NCBI GenBank assembly: GCA_035495555.1
Contig: DATJFQ010000088.1
Location: forward strand, 1 to 29,493
Source: DATJFQ01 sp035495555
GTDB taxonomy: Bacteria; Acidobacteriota; Vicinamibacteria; Vicinamibacterales; 2-12-FULL-66-21
Reading direction: 5' to 3'
DNA length: 29,493 nt
Shown here: positions 1 to 9,994 of the stretch, piece by piece
Layout: each line of letters begins with the position of its first letter
Position numbering within the stretch: position 1 is the first letter of the stretch
Notes under the pieces: model-generated
The model's input: the letters and a program-made list of their open reading frames with translations, nothing else
What the model was told of the DNA's origin: nothing
Database searches by the model: none
Position numbers and translations under genes: made by a program

Positions 1-386
1 AGACGCAACGCCGGCGCCGCGAATGTGGCGCGCCCGCTGAGTCCGAGTCTTCCACCGGTCTCTTCCAGGCCGGACAACACCAGCGAACCGTCCGGCTGGA
101 CGTCACCCGAGATCTCGATGTTGCCGGTATTCTCCGACGCGAACACGCCGGTCACGTGGTTGATCGTCTGCCGGAGCCGCAACGAGAACGGATCGTTGCG
201 ATCGACGCGCGCGGAGCAGTGCAGCCCGACGCAGGCTGTGTAGTGGAAGGTGCCGCTCCAATAGCCGGCAAAATCGGCGAACACCGCCGGCACGAACGGC
301 GGGCTGACCGGCTGTTGCGACGGGGCCGACGGGGACGTGCCGCACGCCGCCACGAACAGAAGCGCGATCGCGAACAGGCGACGCAT
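1..386 (-). CDS. Putative lipoprotein, 3' end cut by window edge
   Basis: The reading frame starts at the ATG at 384-386 and stays open to the first base of the window, giving about 128 residues without a stop. The N-terminus MRRLFAIALLFVAAC is a short signal peptide ending in a lipobox (VAAC), so Cys-15 should be lipidated and the protein exported. A Ser/Pro/Gln-rich linker follows, then a region with Y, W and G residues and two possible disulfide cysteines (TACVGLHCS). The later part (ISGDVQPDGSLVLSGLEE) resembles the repeated beta-strand pattern of small lipid-anchored domains of unknown function. A strong ribosome binding site, GAGGAGG, lies at 390-396 on the minus strand. I do not recognise the family and infer no function. 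The start is well supported; the end is outside the window. Confidence 0.7.
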   Translation of the reverse strand, partial: MRRLFAIALLFVAACGTSPSAPSQQPVSPPFVPAVFADFAGYWSGTFHYTACVGLHCSARVDRNDPFSLRLRQTINHVTGVFASENTGNIEISGDVQPDGSLVLSGLEETGGRLGLSGRATFAAPALR

Positions 387-399
387 CCGCCTCCTCTCG

Positions 400-523
400 C
401 CGGGTCTGAAGACCCGGCCTACACCGCGCCGGGCCTGAAGGCCCGGCCTACATCGGTCTGCCCGGTCTGAAGACCCGGCCTACATCTTTGGCCGACGTTG
501 TAGGCCGGACCTTCAGGTCCGGC
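400..523. repeat. Cluster of four REP-like palindromes
   Basis: Three direct copies and one inverted copy of a 24-bp unit are visible. Units 1 to 3 lie at 400-423, 429-452 and 461-484, with the pattern CCGGGTCTGAAGACCCGG followed by CCTACA. Unit 4, at 499-523, is in opposite orientation (TGTAGG, then CCGGACCTTCAGGTCCGG). Each unit is a near-perfect hairpin with a GTAG tetranucleotide at its foot, the usual sign of bacterial REP elements mobilised by REP-associated tyrosine transposases. Stem bases vary in a compensated way between copies, which supports selection for the hairpin. The cluster lies downstream of sucB and just upstream of the lipoprotein gene. Its RNA could also end or protect the suc transcript. 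No transposase gene is in the window. Confidence 0.8.
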
Positions 524-555
524 ATTACTCCAGCAGTCCGGCGTTACTCCAGCAG
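518..555. repeat. 19-bp tandem duplication at end of sucB
   Basis: Positions 518-536 and 537-555 are two tandem copies of TCCGGCaTTACTCCAGCAG that differ at one base (A at 524, G at 543). The copy at 537-555 contains the sucB stop codon and its last codons. The other copy is outside the gene and merges with the outermost REP-like palindrome. This looks like a scar of repeat insertion or slippage. Confidence 0.8.
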
Positions 556-1842
556 CAGCGCGCCCGGATCTTCGACCAGCTGCTTGACGCGCACCAGGAA
601 CTGCACCGCTTCCGACCCGTCGACGATGCGGTGATCGTAGGTCAGCGCGGTGTACATCATCGGTCGCACCGCGACCTGGCCGCCGGCCGCGACGGGACGA
701 TCCTTGATCGTGTGCAGTCCGAGAATGCCGACCTGCGGCGGGTTGAGAATGGGCGTGCTGAGGAGCGAGCCGAACACGCCGCCGTTGGTGATCGTGAACG
801 TCCCTCCCTTCAGATCGGCAAGCGTCAAGGTGCCGTCTTCGGCCGCCCTGGCGAAACGGCGAATCCCCTGCTCGATTTCGGCGAACGACATCCGGTCGGC
901 GTCTCGGAGCACCGGCACGACCAGCCCTTCGGCTGCCCCGACGGCAACGCCGATATCGTAGTAGTGCTTGAGGACGATCTCGTCGCCCTGAATCTCCGCA
1001 TTGATCCGCGGGAACTCGCGGAGGGCGCTGATGCACGCTTTGACGAAGAACGACGCGACGCCAAGGCCGACGCCGTGGCGCTCTTTGAATGCCTGCTTGT
1101 GCCGTTCGCGCAGCGCCATCACGCCCGACATGTCCACCTCGTTGAAGGTGGTGAGCATCGCCGCGGTGCTCTGTGCCTCGACGAGGCGCCTGGCGATCGT
1201 CGCGCGGCGCTTCGACATCCGCTCGCGGGTCTCGCTGCGGTCGCCCTCGCTGCGCGGCCGCGGGGAAGGTGGCGGGGGGACGCCGGGCCGCGCCTGCGGG
1301 GCAGACGGCGGGCCGGCGGGTTTCGCTTCTTTCGGCGCACCGGCTGCGGACGCGCTCTCCACATCGCGACGCATCACCCGTCCGGCTTCACCGCTGCCGC
1401 GGACCTGCGAGAGATCCACGTCGTTGCGCTCCGCGGCCTTCCGCGCGGCCGGAGTCGCGCGCGTCTTCTCTGCTTCGGTCTGCGCGCCCCTGGACGAGGC
1501 GGGCGCTGCCCGCGGCGCCGGCGTCGACGCGGCGGCTGCCTGCGTCGGGGCGACCGATTCAGATGCGGACGCACCGCCGCCGTTCTCGCCAGTCGCGCCA
1601 GCCGACGCCGTCTCGTCGACCGCGCCGAGCACTTCGCCGACCTTTACGTCGGCGCCGTCCTGATGATCGATCCGGCTCAAGACGCCCGCGTGGGTGGCAG
1701 AGACTTCCAGATCGATCTTGTCGGTCTCGAGTTCGACGAGCGGGTCGCCAACGGCAACCGCGTCGCCCGGCTTCTTCAGCCAGCGCGCGACGCGCGCATC
1801 CACGATCGACTCACCCACTTCTGGAACGACAATATCGGCCAT
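544..1842 (-). CDS. sucB: 2-oxoglutarate dehydrogenase E2, dihydrolipoyl succinyltransferase
   Basis: This 432-residue protein is the E2 core of the 2-oxoglutarate dehydrogenase complex. It moves the succinyl group from E1 through a lipoyl arm to CoA in the TCA cycle. Residues 1-77 are a lipoyl domain with the ETDKIDLEVSA motif, where Lys-42 carries lipoate. An Ala/Pro/Ser-rich linker follows. The E3-binding domain is near residues 128-165 (TPAARKAAERNDVDLSQVRGS). A second linker precedes the catalytic domain, which ends with TYDHRIVDGSEA containing the catalytic His. The lipoyl motif and the sucA neighbour favour the succinyl over the acetyl enzyme. The start at 1842 has GGAGAAACAG as ribosome binding site. 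The sucA gene ends 273 bp upstream and no E3 gene is present here. Confidence 0.95.
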   Translation of the reverse strand: MADIVVPEVGESIVDARVARWLKKPGDAVAVGDPLVELETDKIDLEVSATHAGVLSRIDHQDGADVKVGEVLGAVDETASAGATGENGGGASASESVAPTQAAAASTPAPRAAPASSRGAQTEAEKTRATPAARKAAERNDVDLSQVRGSGEAGRVMRRDVESASAAGAPKEAKPAGPPSAPQARPGVPPPPSPRPRSEGDRSETRERMSKRRATIARRLVEAQSTAAMLTTFNEVDMSGVMALRERHKQAFKERHGVGLGVASFFVKACISALREFPRINAEIQGDEIVLKHYYDIGVAVGAAEGLVVPVLRDADRMSFAEIEQGIRRFARAAEDGTLTLADLKGGTFTITNGGVFGSLLSTPILNPPQVGILGLHTIKDRPVAAGGQVAVRPMMYTALTYDHRIVDGSEAVQFLVRVKQLVEDPGALLLE

Positions 1843-1850
1843 CTGTTTCT

Positions 1851-2124
1851 CCGCTGTCCGTGCTCGGTGCTAGGTGCGCCGTGCTCGGTGCAAGTGCTCC
1901 GTGCGCGTGCTCCGTGCAAGTGCTCCGTGCTTCGGTGATCCGTGCCAGTGCGCCGTACCGCGCTGGTGCGCCGTGCCGTGCTGGTGCGCCGTGCCGTCCT
2001 GGTGCCCGCCTGCGTGCCAGTGCGGCGCACCGAGCACCACGCACCCGCACCGCGCACCCGCACCGCGCACCGCGCACGAAGCACCGCGCACCACGCGCGT
2101 GAGCGCGCGAGCGCGCTAGCGCGC
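1851..2124. repeat. Mirrored GTGC / GCAC short-word array between sucA and sucB
   Basis: The gap between sucA and sucB is low in complexity. From about 1858 to 2028 the plus strand repeats words such as GTGCTCCGTGC, GGTGCGCCGTGC and GTGCAAGTGC. From about 2029 to 2095 it switches to the complementary words GCACCGAGCACC and GCACCGCGCACC. The left and right parts therefore form an imperfect long inverted repeat. The array runs into a perfect 14-bp palindrome, GCGCGCTAGCGCGC (2111-2124), centred on the TAG stop of sucA. In the sucA-sucB transcript this should fold into a strong hairpin. No convincing protein is encoded here. Confidence 0.8.
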
Positions 2125-4941
2125 GGTGCTCGGTTCGGGTTTCGGCGTTGCGCCTTGCTTCATGCGCGGTGGTGTCTCCTTTGCCATCGGGGCGAGTGCC
2201 GCCTCGACGAGCAACTGCTGCTGCCGGGTGTGGCGCGCCGCCGATCCTTCGGCCGGGTTGGCGCTGCGCGGCCGCGCGATCACGCGCACCGGGCGTCCGC
2301 CCGCGGCTTCGACGAGGTGCGGCCGGATGAAGTCCCAGTAGCCCATGTTCTCCGGCTCCTCCTGCACCCAGACGATGTCGGTGGCAGCACGGTAGCCTTC
2401 CAGCATCGCGCGCAGGTCGCGGCGTGCGACCGGATACAACTGCTCGATCCGGCACACCGCCACGTGCGACGCCGCCGCGCGCCGATCGCTGCCGGCGACG
2501 TCCACGAACATCTTGCCCGTGCACAGGACGACGCGCCGGATCTCCCCGCTTCGCGCCCGGGCCTCATCGTCGTCGATCAGCATCCGGAAGCGGCCTTCCG
2601 CGAACTCGCGTGGTGCCGACGCGACCATCGGATGACGCAGCAGACTCTTCGGCGTGAGCACGACGAGCGGCAGCGGATCCTCGAGGAGGAGCGCTGCCTG
2701 GCGCCGGAGCAGGTGGAAGTACTGCGCCGCCGTCGTGCAGTTGGCGATCCGAATGTTGATGTCCGCCGCGAGCTGGAGGAACCGCTCGGGGCGGGCGCTG
2801 GCGTGGTCCGGCCCCGCTCCTTCGTGCGCGTGCGGCAGCAGCAGCACGAGCGACGGACGCTGTCCCCACTTGCCGCGCGCGGAGACGACGAACTCGTCGA
2901 TGATGATCTGCGCGCCGTTGATGAAATCGCCGTACTGCGCTTCCCAGACGACCAGCCGCGACGGTTCCTGCACGTTGTAGCCGTACTCGAACCCCACCGT
3001 GGCGTTCTCCGACAGCGGGCTGTTATGGATTTCGAACGCGGCGCGCGCCTGCGGGATCGATTGCAGCGGCACGTAGGTGGAACCGGTCTTCACGTCGTGA
3101 AGCACCGCGTGACGGTGGCTGAAGGTTCCGCGCTCCACGTCCTCACCGGTCAGGCGGATGCTGACGCCGTCGGCGAGGATCGACGCAAGCGCGAGTTCCT
3201 CCGCCGCAGCCCAGTCCACGGTACGCGCATCGAGGCTGTCCAAGATCTCTGCGCGTTTCTCGCGTGCGCGTTCCAGCTTCCGGTGCACGCTGAAGGCAGA
3301 CGGCAGCGCGAGCAGCGATGCGTTCAGCTCCTTCAGCCGGTCGAGCGGGACGGCCGTCTCCGCGCGTGCGGCAGCTCCGGCAGGCGGCTCCGGCGGCTGT
3401 GGCTCGACGAAATCCTGTTCGGGCTTCAGCGAGTCCATCGCCTCCTGCAGTTGTGTGCCGTATTTCCTGTTCAGGTCCTCGGGTACGTTGGGCGCCACGA
3501 TGCCGCGCTGCACGAGGGTCTGACCCCAGATTTCGCGAACGGTCGGATGAGCCGCGATCTTCTGATAGAGAACGGGCTGCGTGAACGCCGGCTCGTCGCC
3601 TTCGTTGTGGCCATGGCGGCGATACCCGATCAAATCGATCAGGAAATCGCGATGGAATTCATTGCGATACGCAATCGCGAGCCGCGCGGCTTCGACGCAC
3701 GCCTCCGGATCGTCCGCGTTGACGTGGGCGATCGGGATTTTGAATCCCCGGGCGAGGCCGCTCGCGTACGAGGTGCTGTACGAATCCCGCGGCACGGCCG
3801 TGAATCCGAGCTGATTGTTGACGATGATGTGGATCGTCCCGCCCGTCTGATACCCGGGCAGGCGGCTGAGGTTCAACGTCTCGGCCACGATCCCTTGTCC
3901 GGGAAACGCCGCATCGCCGTGAATCAGAATCGGCAGCGATTTCGCCGGATCGAACTCGGGTGCGCCGGGTGAGTCCGTCGCCGTTCCCGCCGCCCGCGCC
4001 ATCCCTTCGACGACCGGATCGACGGCCTCGAGGTGGCTCGGATTCGGCGGCATGGCGACGACCACGTCCATCGCGCGTCCGTGTTTGATCGCCCGGTGCG
4101 CGCCGGCGTGGTATTTCACGTCGCCGGTCCAGGCCATGTCTTCGCGGAAGTTTCTGGACGAGACCGGGTCCTTGAACTCCGCCAGAATCTGCGTATACGG
4201 CTTGTTCAGGACGTGGGCCATGACGTTCAGGCGCCCGCGATGCGCCATCCCGATCAGGATCGATCGGATGCCCGCTTCCGCCGCGTCGCCGATCACTTCA
4301 TCGAGGATCGGCACGAGCATGTCGAGGCCTTCGATCGAGAATCGCGTCTTGCCCGGGAACGTGCGCTGCAGAAATCGCTCGAAGGCTTCGACCTGCGTCA
4401 GCCGATCGAGCAGCGCGAGCGGGTCGAGCGGATCGGCCGGCGAACGGAACCGGCCCTTCTCGACCGCGTACCGCAGCCAGCGGCGCTCCTCGGGCACGAA
4501 CACGTGGGCGTAGTCGTATCCGGACGTCGAGCAGTAAACCCGCCGGAAGGTCTCGACGACGTCCAGCATGTTCGACGCCGCATCTGCCAGCGGCGACGAC
4601 ACGAGATTGGCAGGCAGCGCGCGCAAATCGGCGTCGGTCACGCCGTGCGTTTCGGGCTGCAGCGACGGATCGCCGTGCGGGCGGGTGCCGAGCGGGTCGA
4701 GCTGGGCGGCGAGGTGGCCGTACCGCCGGATGGACTGCGCAAGATTCACGGCGCCGACGGCCTTTGACAGCGATGCTGCGGAGGCGCCAGCCGTTTCCTC
4801 GAGTTCGGCGGCCGGCGGGCCGGAGCGGTCGAACAGGGCACGCGTGTCCGGATCGACCGACGACGGATCCTTGCGGAACCGGTCGTACAGCTCCAGTACG
4901 TACCCCTCGTTGACGCCTGTAAACCCTTGCCAGCTAGCCAT
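2116..4941 (-). CDS. sucA: 2-oxoglutarate dehydrogenase E1 component
   Basis: This 941-residue protein matches the usual length of E1o (about 930). It decarboxylates 2-oxoglutarate with thiamine diphosphate and passes the succinyl group to lipoyl-E2. The N-terminus (SWQGFTGVNEGYVLELYDRF) is the typical E1o leader segment that contacts the complex. Visible family blocks include GMAHRGRLNVMAHVLNKP, the thiamine diphosphate/Mg region HGDAAFPGQG followed by VNNQLGFT, and GYRRHGHNEGDEP. Further on are FEYGYNV, WEAQYGDF, GPDHASARPERFLQ and LLRHPMVAS. The start at 4941 is only 19 bp from the divergent esterase start, and a TAGGAT hexamer lies 9 nt upstream, so the mRNA is probably leaderless or nearly so. 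The stop lies inside a 14-bp GC palindrome. It is followed by sucB on the same strand. Confidence 0.96.
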   Translation of the reverse strand: MASWQGFTGVNEGYVLELYDRFRKDPSSVDPDTRALFDRSGPPAAELEETAGASAASLSKAVGAVNLAQSIRRYGHLAAQLDPLGTRPHGDPSLQPETHGVTDADLRALPANLVSSPLADAASNMLDVVETFRRVYCSTSGYDYAHVFVPEERRWLRYAVEKGRFRSPADPLDPLALLDRLTQVEAFERFLQRTFPGKTRFSIEGLDMLVPILDEVIGDAAEAGIRSILIGMAHRGRLNVMAHVLNKPYTQILAEFKDPVSSRNFREDMAWTGDVKYHAGAHRAIKHGRAMDVVVAMPPNPSHLEAVDPVVEGMARAAGTATDSPGAPEFDPAKSLPILIHGDAAFPGQGIVAETLNLSRLPGYQTGGTIHIIVNNQLGFTAVPRDSYSTSYASGLARGFKIPIAHVNADDPEACVEAARLAIAYRNEFHRDFLIDLIGYRRHGHNEGDEPAFTQPVLYQKIAAHPTVREIWGQTLVQRGIVAPNVPEDLNRKYGTQLQEAMDSLKPEQDFVEPQPPEPPAGAAARAETAVPLDRLKELNASLLALPSAFSVHRKLERAREKRAEILDSLDARTVDWAAAEELALASILADGVSIRLTGEDVERGTFSHRHAVLHDVKTGSTYVPLQSIPQARAAFEIHNSPLSENATVGFEYGYNVQEPSRLVVWEAQYGDFINGAQIIIDEFVVSARGKWGQRPSLVLLLPHAHEGAGPDHASARPERFLQLAADINIRIANCTTAAQYFHLLRRQAALLLEDPLPLVVLTPKSLLRHPMVASAPREFAEGRFRMLIDDDEARARSGEIRRVVLCTGKMFVDVAGSDRRAAASHVAVCRIEQLYPVARRDLRAMLEGYRAATDIVWVQEEPENMGYWDFIRPHLVEAAGGRPVRVIARPRSANPAEGSAARHTRQQQLLVEAALAPMAKETPPRMKQGATPKPEPSTAR

Positions 4942-4946
4942 ATCCC

Positions 4947-4952
4947 TATAAT
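4947..4952 (+). promoter_or_regulatory. -10 box of esterase gene, leaderless type
   Basis: A perfect TATAAT lies 8 nt before the ATG at 4961, so transcription would start at or next to the start codon. TTGCCA at 4927-4932 is the nearest -35-like word, but with a short 14-nt spacer. It overlaps the minus-strand hexamer of sucA. Confidence 0.6.
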
Positions 4953-4956
4953 CCTA
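4951..4956 (-). promoter_or_regulatory. -10-like box of sucA
   Basis: TAGGAT on the minus strand lies 9 nt before the sucA ATG and overlaps the plus-strand TATAAT by two bases. No ribosome binding site is seen, which fits a leaderless transcript. Confidence 0.4.
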
Positions 4957-4960
4957 CCGC

Positions 4961-5791
4961 ATGCTTCCCGTGATCCTTGCCGTGACGATCGCGCTCACGC
5001 CCGCACACGCGGCGCCTCGACGCGCGACCTTTCGTGACGACTCCGTGCAATCCGCCGCGCTGGGACGCCCCATCAAATATCGGGTGCTGCTTCCGGAAGA
5101 TTACGGCCGGTCGGCACGGAGATTTCCGGTGCTGTACCTGCTGCACGGGCTCGACGGACACTACGACGACTGGTCGACGCGAACACAACTTGCCGAGCGC
5201 GCACGCTCGCTGCCGCTGGTCATCGTGATGCCGGAAGGCGAGGACTCCTGGTACACGAACGCCGCCGATGGATCCGGCCGGTTCGAGGACTATATCGACG
5301 CGGATCTCGTGCGGGATGTCGAAACGAAGTACCGCGTCATCCGGGCGCGATACGGCCGCGCCATCGCGGGACTCTCGATGGGCGGCTACGGCGCGATCAA
5401 GATCGCGCTGAAGCATCCGTCGCTTTTCGCGGCGGCGGGCTCGTTGAGCGGCGCATTCGATGCGACGGATCCCGAGTTCGCGAAGAGCTTCCCCTCACAC
5501 ACCGATCAAATGGGACTGATCTTCGGGTCGCCCGCCAGTGAAACACGGCGCGCGAACGACGTCTTCCTGATTGCCGCGGTGGCAAACAGCGGCGGCGCAC
5601 CCCTCCTGTATGTCGACTGCGGCGAAAACGACCGGTTTCTGGCATCGAACAGGCGGCTGATCGAGATCGTGCAGAAGCGCGGCCTCGCCTACGAGTACCA
5701 CGAGACGCCGGGGGCGCATGCGTGGGACTACTGGAACCGCCGCCTGCCGTCGCTCCTCGAATGGGCGATGCGCGCCCTGAAAGAGCCGTAG
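4961..5791 (+). CDS. Secreted esterase, alpha/beta hydrolase (esterase D / S-formylglutathione hydrolase-like)
   Basis: This 276-residue protein has a short signal peptide (MLPVILAVTIALTPAHA), so it probably acts in the periplasm or outside the cell. The mature part is an alpha/beta hydrolase of the putative-esterase family. VLYLLHGLDGHYDDW forms the oxyanion region. GLSMGGYGA places the nucleophile at Ser-139. CGENDRF gives the acid near Asp-224, and PGAHAWDYW gives the catalytic His-253. These match the order in esterase D, feruloyl esterase and antigen-85-like enzymes. The substrate cannot be told from sequence. It is divergent from sucA and convergent with the DUF1572 gene, whose stop lies 4 bp beyond its own. 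The start is supported by the signal peptide and the TATAAT box. Confidence 0.87.
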   Translation: MLPVILAVTIALTPAHAAPRRATFRDDSVQSAALGRPIKYRVLLPEDYGRSARRFPVLYLLHGLDGHYDDWSTRTQLAERARSLPLVIVMPEGEDSWYTNAADGSGRFEDYIDADLVRDVETKYRVIRARYGRAIAGLSMGGYGAIKIALKHPSLFAAAGSLSGAFDATDPEFAKSFPSHTDQMGLIFGSPASETRRANDVFLIAAVANSGGAPLLYVDCGENDRFLASNRRLIEIVQKRGLAYEYHETPGAHAWDYWNRRLPSLLEWAMRALKEP

Positions 5792-5795
5792 CCGC

Positions 5796-6311
5796 CTAGG
5801 GTCTGAATGTCTCCGACTGACCGCGCGGGATACTCAGCGTGCGCCAGCTCGTCGACCGAAGATGCTTGGCGAGGAACACGATTTGGCCGACGTGATACGC
5901 CAGGTGCGTAATCGCGCGCTGCAGTGCCTGGACGACCGTGTGCCGCTGCCCCCGAATGAACACGTCGCGGAGTAAATCGTCCGGCGTCAGCGCCGCAACC
6001 GCGTCTCTGAAGGCCCGAAACCCGTTCTCCCAATCGGCTTCGATCGTCTCTCTCGTCGTCCCCGACGGAACTTCGAACTCGGCATCGCGATGCCGGTTGG
6101 GCTTTTCGCCGTCGGTGGTGAGAAAGTCGGTGAACCGCGACCGCAGGTTGCCGCCCACGTGGCGCATGACGGTCGCGATGGAGTTCGATTCGGGATCGAT
6201 GACCCGAAACAGATCCTCGTCGGAGAGCTGCGCGATTGCGCCCTCTGCGAGCTTTTTGTGTCTGTCGATCTGCTCGACCAGGTCGGTCAAGTACTCAGCG
6301 CGCGCATCCAT
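5796..6311 (-). CDS. DinB / DUF1572 family protein, putative metal-dependent enzyme
   Basis: This 171-residue helical protein belongs to the DinB-like four-helix bundle group (DUF1572 type). Likely metal ligands are His-51 (VMRHVGGNL), His-136 and His-140 (AITHLAYHVGQI). Members of the group use such His triads to bind Zn or Ni, and some are thiol-dependent S-transferases; the role of this one is unknown. An upstream in-frame reading is open to 6551, but it runs through the GGTTCG array and would give an artificial Glu-Pro repeat, so I start at the ATG at 6311. A TATTCT hexamer at 6319-6324 lies 7 nt upstream and supports that start. The protein is unrelated to DNA polymerase IV despite the family name. 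Confidence 0.85.
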   Translation of the reverse strand: MDARAEYLTDLVEQIDRHKKLAEGAIAQLSDEDLFRVIDPESNSIATVMRHVGGNLRSRFTDFLTTDGEKPNRHRDAEFEVPSGTTRETIEADWENGFRAFRDAVAALTPDDLLRDVFIRGQRHTVVQALQRAITHLAYHVGQIVFLAKHLRSTSWRTLSIPRGQSETFRP

Positions 6312-6318
6312 GCGTTCG

Positions 6319-6324
6319 AGAATA
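6319..6324 (-). promoter_or_regulatory. -10-like box of DUF1572 gene, leaderless type
   Basis: TATTCT on the minus strand is 7 nt from the ATG at 6311. No ribosome binding site is visible. Confidence 0.4.
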
Positions 6325-6350
6325 CCGCACTCCAAGCGCACCGAAAGCAA

Positions 6351-6562
6351 CGGTTCGGGGTTCGGCGGTGCGGAGGTGCGGCGGTTCTCTTCTGGTTCGG
6401 GTTCGGGTTCGGGTTCGGGTTCTAGGTCGGGTTCTGGGTTCGGAGTCGAGTCGAATCCAGCGAGAACTCGAACCGCGAACCAGAACGCGAACCGCGAACC
6501 CGAACCCGAACCCGCGAACGGGAACTGAAAAGAACCTCCGCACCTCCGCAACCCTGAACCGC
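6351..6562. repeat. Mirrored GGTTCG / CGAACC array with G-quadruplex motif
   Basis: The left half (6351-6440) is built from GGTTCG/GGGTTC words and the right half (about 6470-6562) from CGAACC/GAACCC words, so the whole forms an imperfect inverted repeat with arms of roughly 90-100 nt. The outer arms match best: GCGGAGGTGCGGcGGTTCT on the left pairs with AGAACCTCCGCACCTCCGC on the right. The left arm holds four perfect GGG runs at 6399-6401, 6405-6407, 6411-6413 and 6417-6419, each separated by TTC. This is a canonical G3N3 quadruplex motif close to the vertebrate telomere repeat. The element fills the gap between the parC stop and the DUF1572 start. Confidence 0.85.
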
Positions 6563-6573
6563 GAGGCGAAGCC

Positions 6574-8961
<2,388 letters not shown>

Positions 8962-9024
8962 CGAGGTTTCTAGGATAACAGGCGCCACGCGCCAGTTGGC
9001 CTGCTTCTCGCGCGCCGCTGCTGT

Positions 9025-9030
9025 TATCGT
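9025..9030 (+). promoter_or_regulatory. -10-like box of phzF-family gene, leaderless type
   Basis: TATCGT lies 6 nt before the ATG at 9037, leaving no room for a ribosome binding site. No good -35 word is seen. Confidence 0.35.
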
Positions 9031-9036
9031 GCTCCG

Positions 9037-9951
9037 ATGCGCGCGTATCGATATCTGCACTACGACGTGTTCACCGAGCGGCCGTTCGAAGGTAATCAGC
9101 TTGCCGTGTTCCCGGAGCCGCAGGGACTCTCCGCGGAAGAAATGCAGCGCATCACCAGGGAGATGAACTTCTCCGAATGCACATTCGTGTTCCCGCCGGA
9201 GACTCCGGGGACAGGCGTACGCATGCGCATCTTCACGCCCGGAGCGGAGTTGCCGATGGCGGGTCATCCCACCATCGGTTCGACGTACGCGCTCGTCCAC
9301 GAAGGCGTGATTGCGCCGGGCGCGACGGAGTTCGTCTTCGGGCTCGGCGTCGGGCCGACCCCGGTGTCGCTGGACTGGCGTGGAGACGCGCTCGACTTCG
9401 TCTGGATGACGCAGCAGCGACCGTCGTTTCAGGGGCGCGTGGCAGACCTGGATGCGTTCGCGCGAGCTATCGGGTTGTCGCGCGCTGATCTGGCTCGCGA
9501 GCTGCCCGTTGAAGCCATTTCGTGCGGTGTGCCGTTCCTCATCGCGTCAATCGCATCGCGCGAGGCGGTCGACCGCATGGCAATCGACCGGCGGGCGTAT
9601 CACGAGGTCTGCGTCGCGTCCGGGCTCGTCGAACTGCCGCTGTTCGGGTTCACGACCGACCGGACCGACGCGACCGGGGACGAAGCCGTCTACAGCCGGA
9701 TGCTTGCGCCGCAGCTTGGCGTCGCGGAGGATCCTGCGACGGGCAGTGCAAGCGGCCCGCTGGGTTGTTATCTCGCCACGTACGACGTCATCCCCAGCTC
9801 AGCGCTCGCGCACCACGTCAGCCTGCAGGGCGTCCGCATGGGCCGCCCGAGCCGCATCCATATCTCGATCGAGCAGGTCGGCCACGAGATCACGCGCGTC
9901 CGCGTCGGCGGCAGGAGCGTGCGCGTGGGAGAAGGACGGCTGGCGTGGTAG
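9037..9951 (+). CDS. PhzF family isomerase/epimerase-like protein
   Basis: This 304-residue protein has the two-half PhzF fold of the diaminopimelate-epimerase-like superfamily. The start MRAYRYLHYDVFTERPFEGN is typical, with the GNQLAVF block after it. Glu-47 (MNFSECTFVF) matches the catalytic Glu of PhzF. Other family blocks are FTPGAELPMAGHPTIGS (66-82) and the second-half motif EDPATGSASGPLG (231-243). Members isomerise phenazine precursors, but most genomic copies have no known substrate. No phenazine genes are nearby, so I assign only the family. The gene is divergent from parC (75 bp gap) and convergent with the DUF4097-like gene. Confidence 0.9.
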   Translation: MRAYRYLHYDVFTERPFEGNQLAVFPEPQGLSAEEMQRITREMNFSECTFVFPPETPGTGVRMRIFTPGAELPMAGHPTIGSTYALVHEGVIAPGATEFVFGLGVGPTPVSLDWRGDALDFVWMTQQRPSFQGRVADLDAFARAIGLSRADLARELPVEAISCGVPFLIASIASREAVDRMAIDRRAYHEVCVASGLVELPLFGFTTDRTDATGDEAVYSRMLAPQLGVAEDPATGSASGPLGCYLATYDVIPSSALAHHVSLQGVRMGRPSRIHISIEQVGHEITRVRVGGRSVRVGEGRLAW

Positions 9952-9994
9952 TCCGAGCTTGAGCGGGCGGGTCAAGACTCCGCACCCGAAGGCC

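Noticed and set aside
1858..2124. CRISPR array between sucA and sucB
   Set aside because: There are no constant repeats with unique spacers of equal length; the words are short and degenerate, and no cas gene is present.
1942..3972. A 676-codon plus-strand open frame opposite sucA
   Set aside because: It is an antisense shadow of sucA caused by high GC content. It has no family motifs and begins inside the GTGC array.
6312..6551. N-terminal extension of the DUF1572 protein with a Glu-Pro repeat
   Set aside because: It reads through the GGTTCG array, has no family sequence, and the ATG at 6311 has a promoter-like TATTCT 7 nt upstream.
8962..9300. 113-residue N-terminal extension of ParC
   Set aside because: It overlaps the divergent phzF-family gene and has no topoisomerase sequence; MAKRKKSED at 8961 is the natural start.
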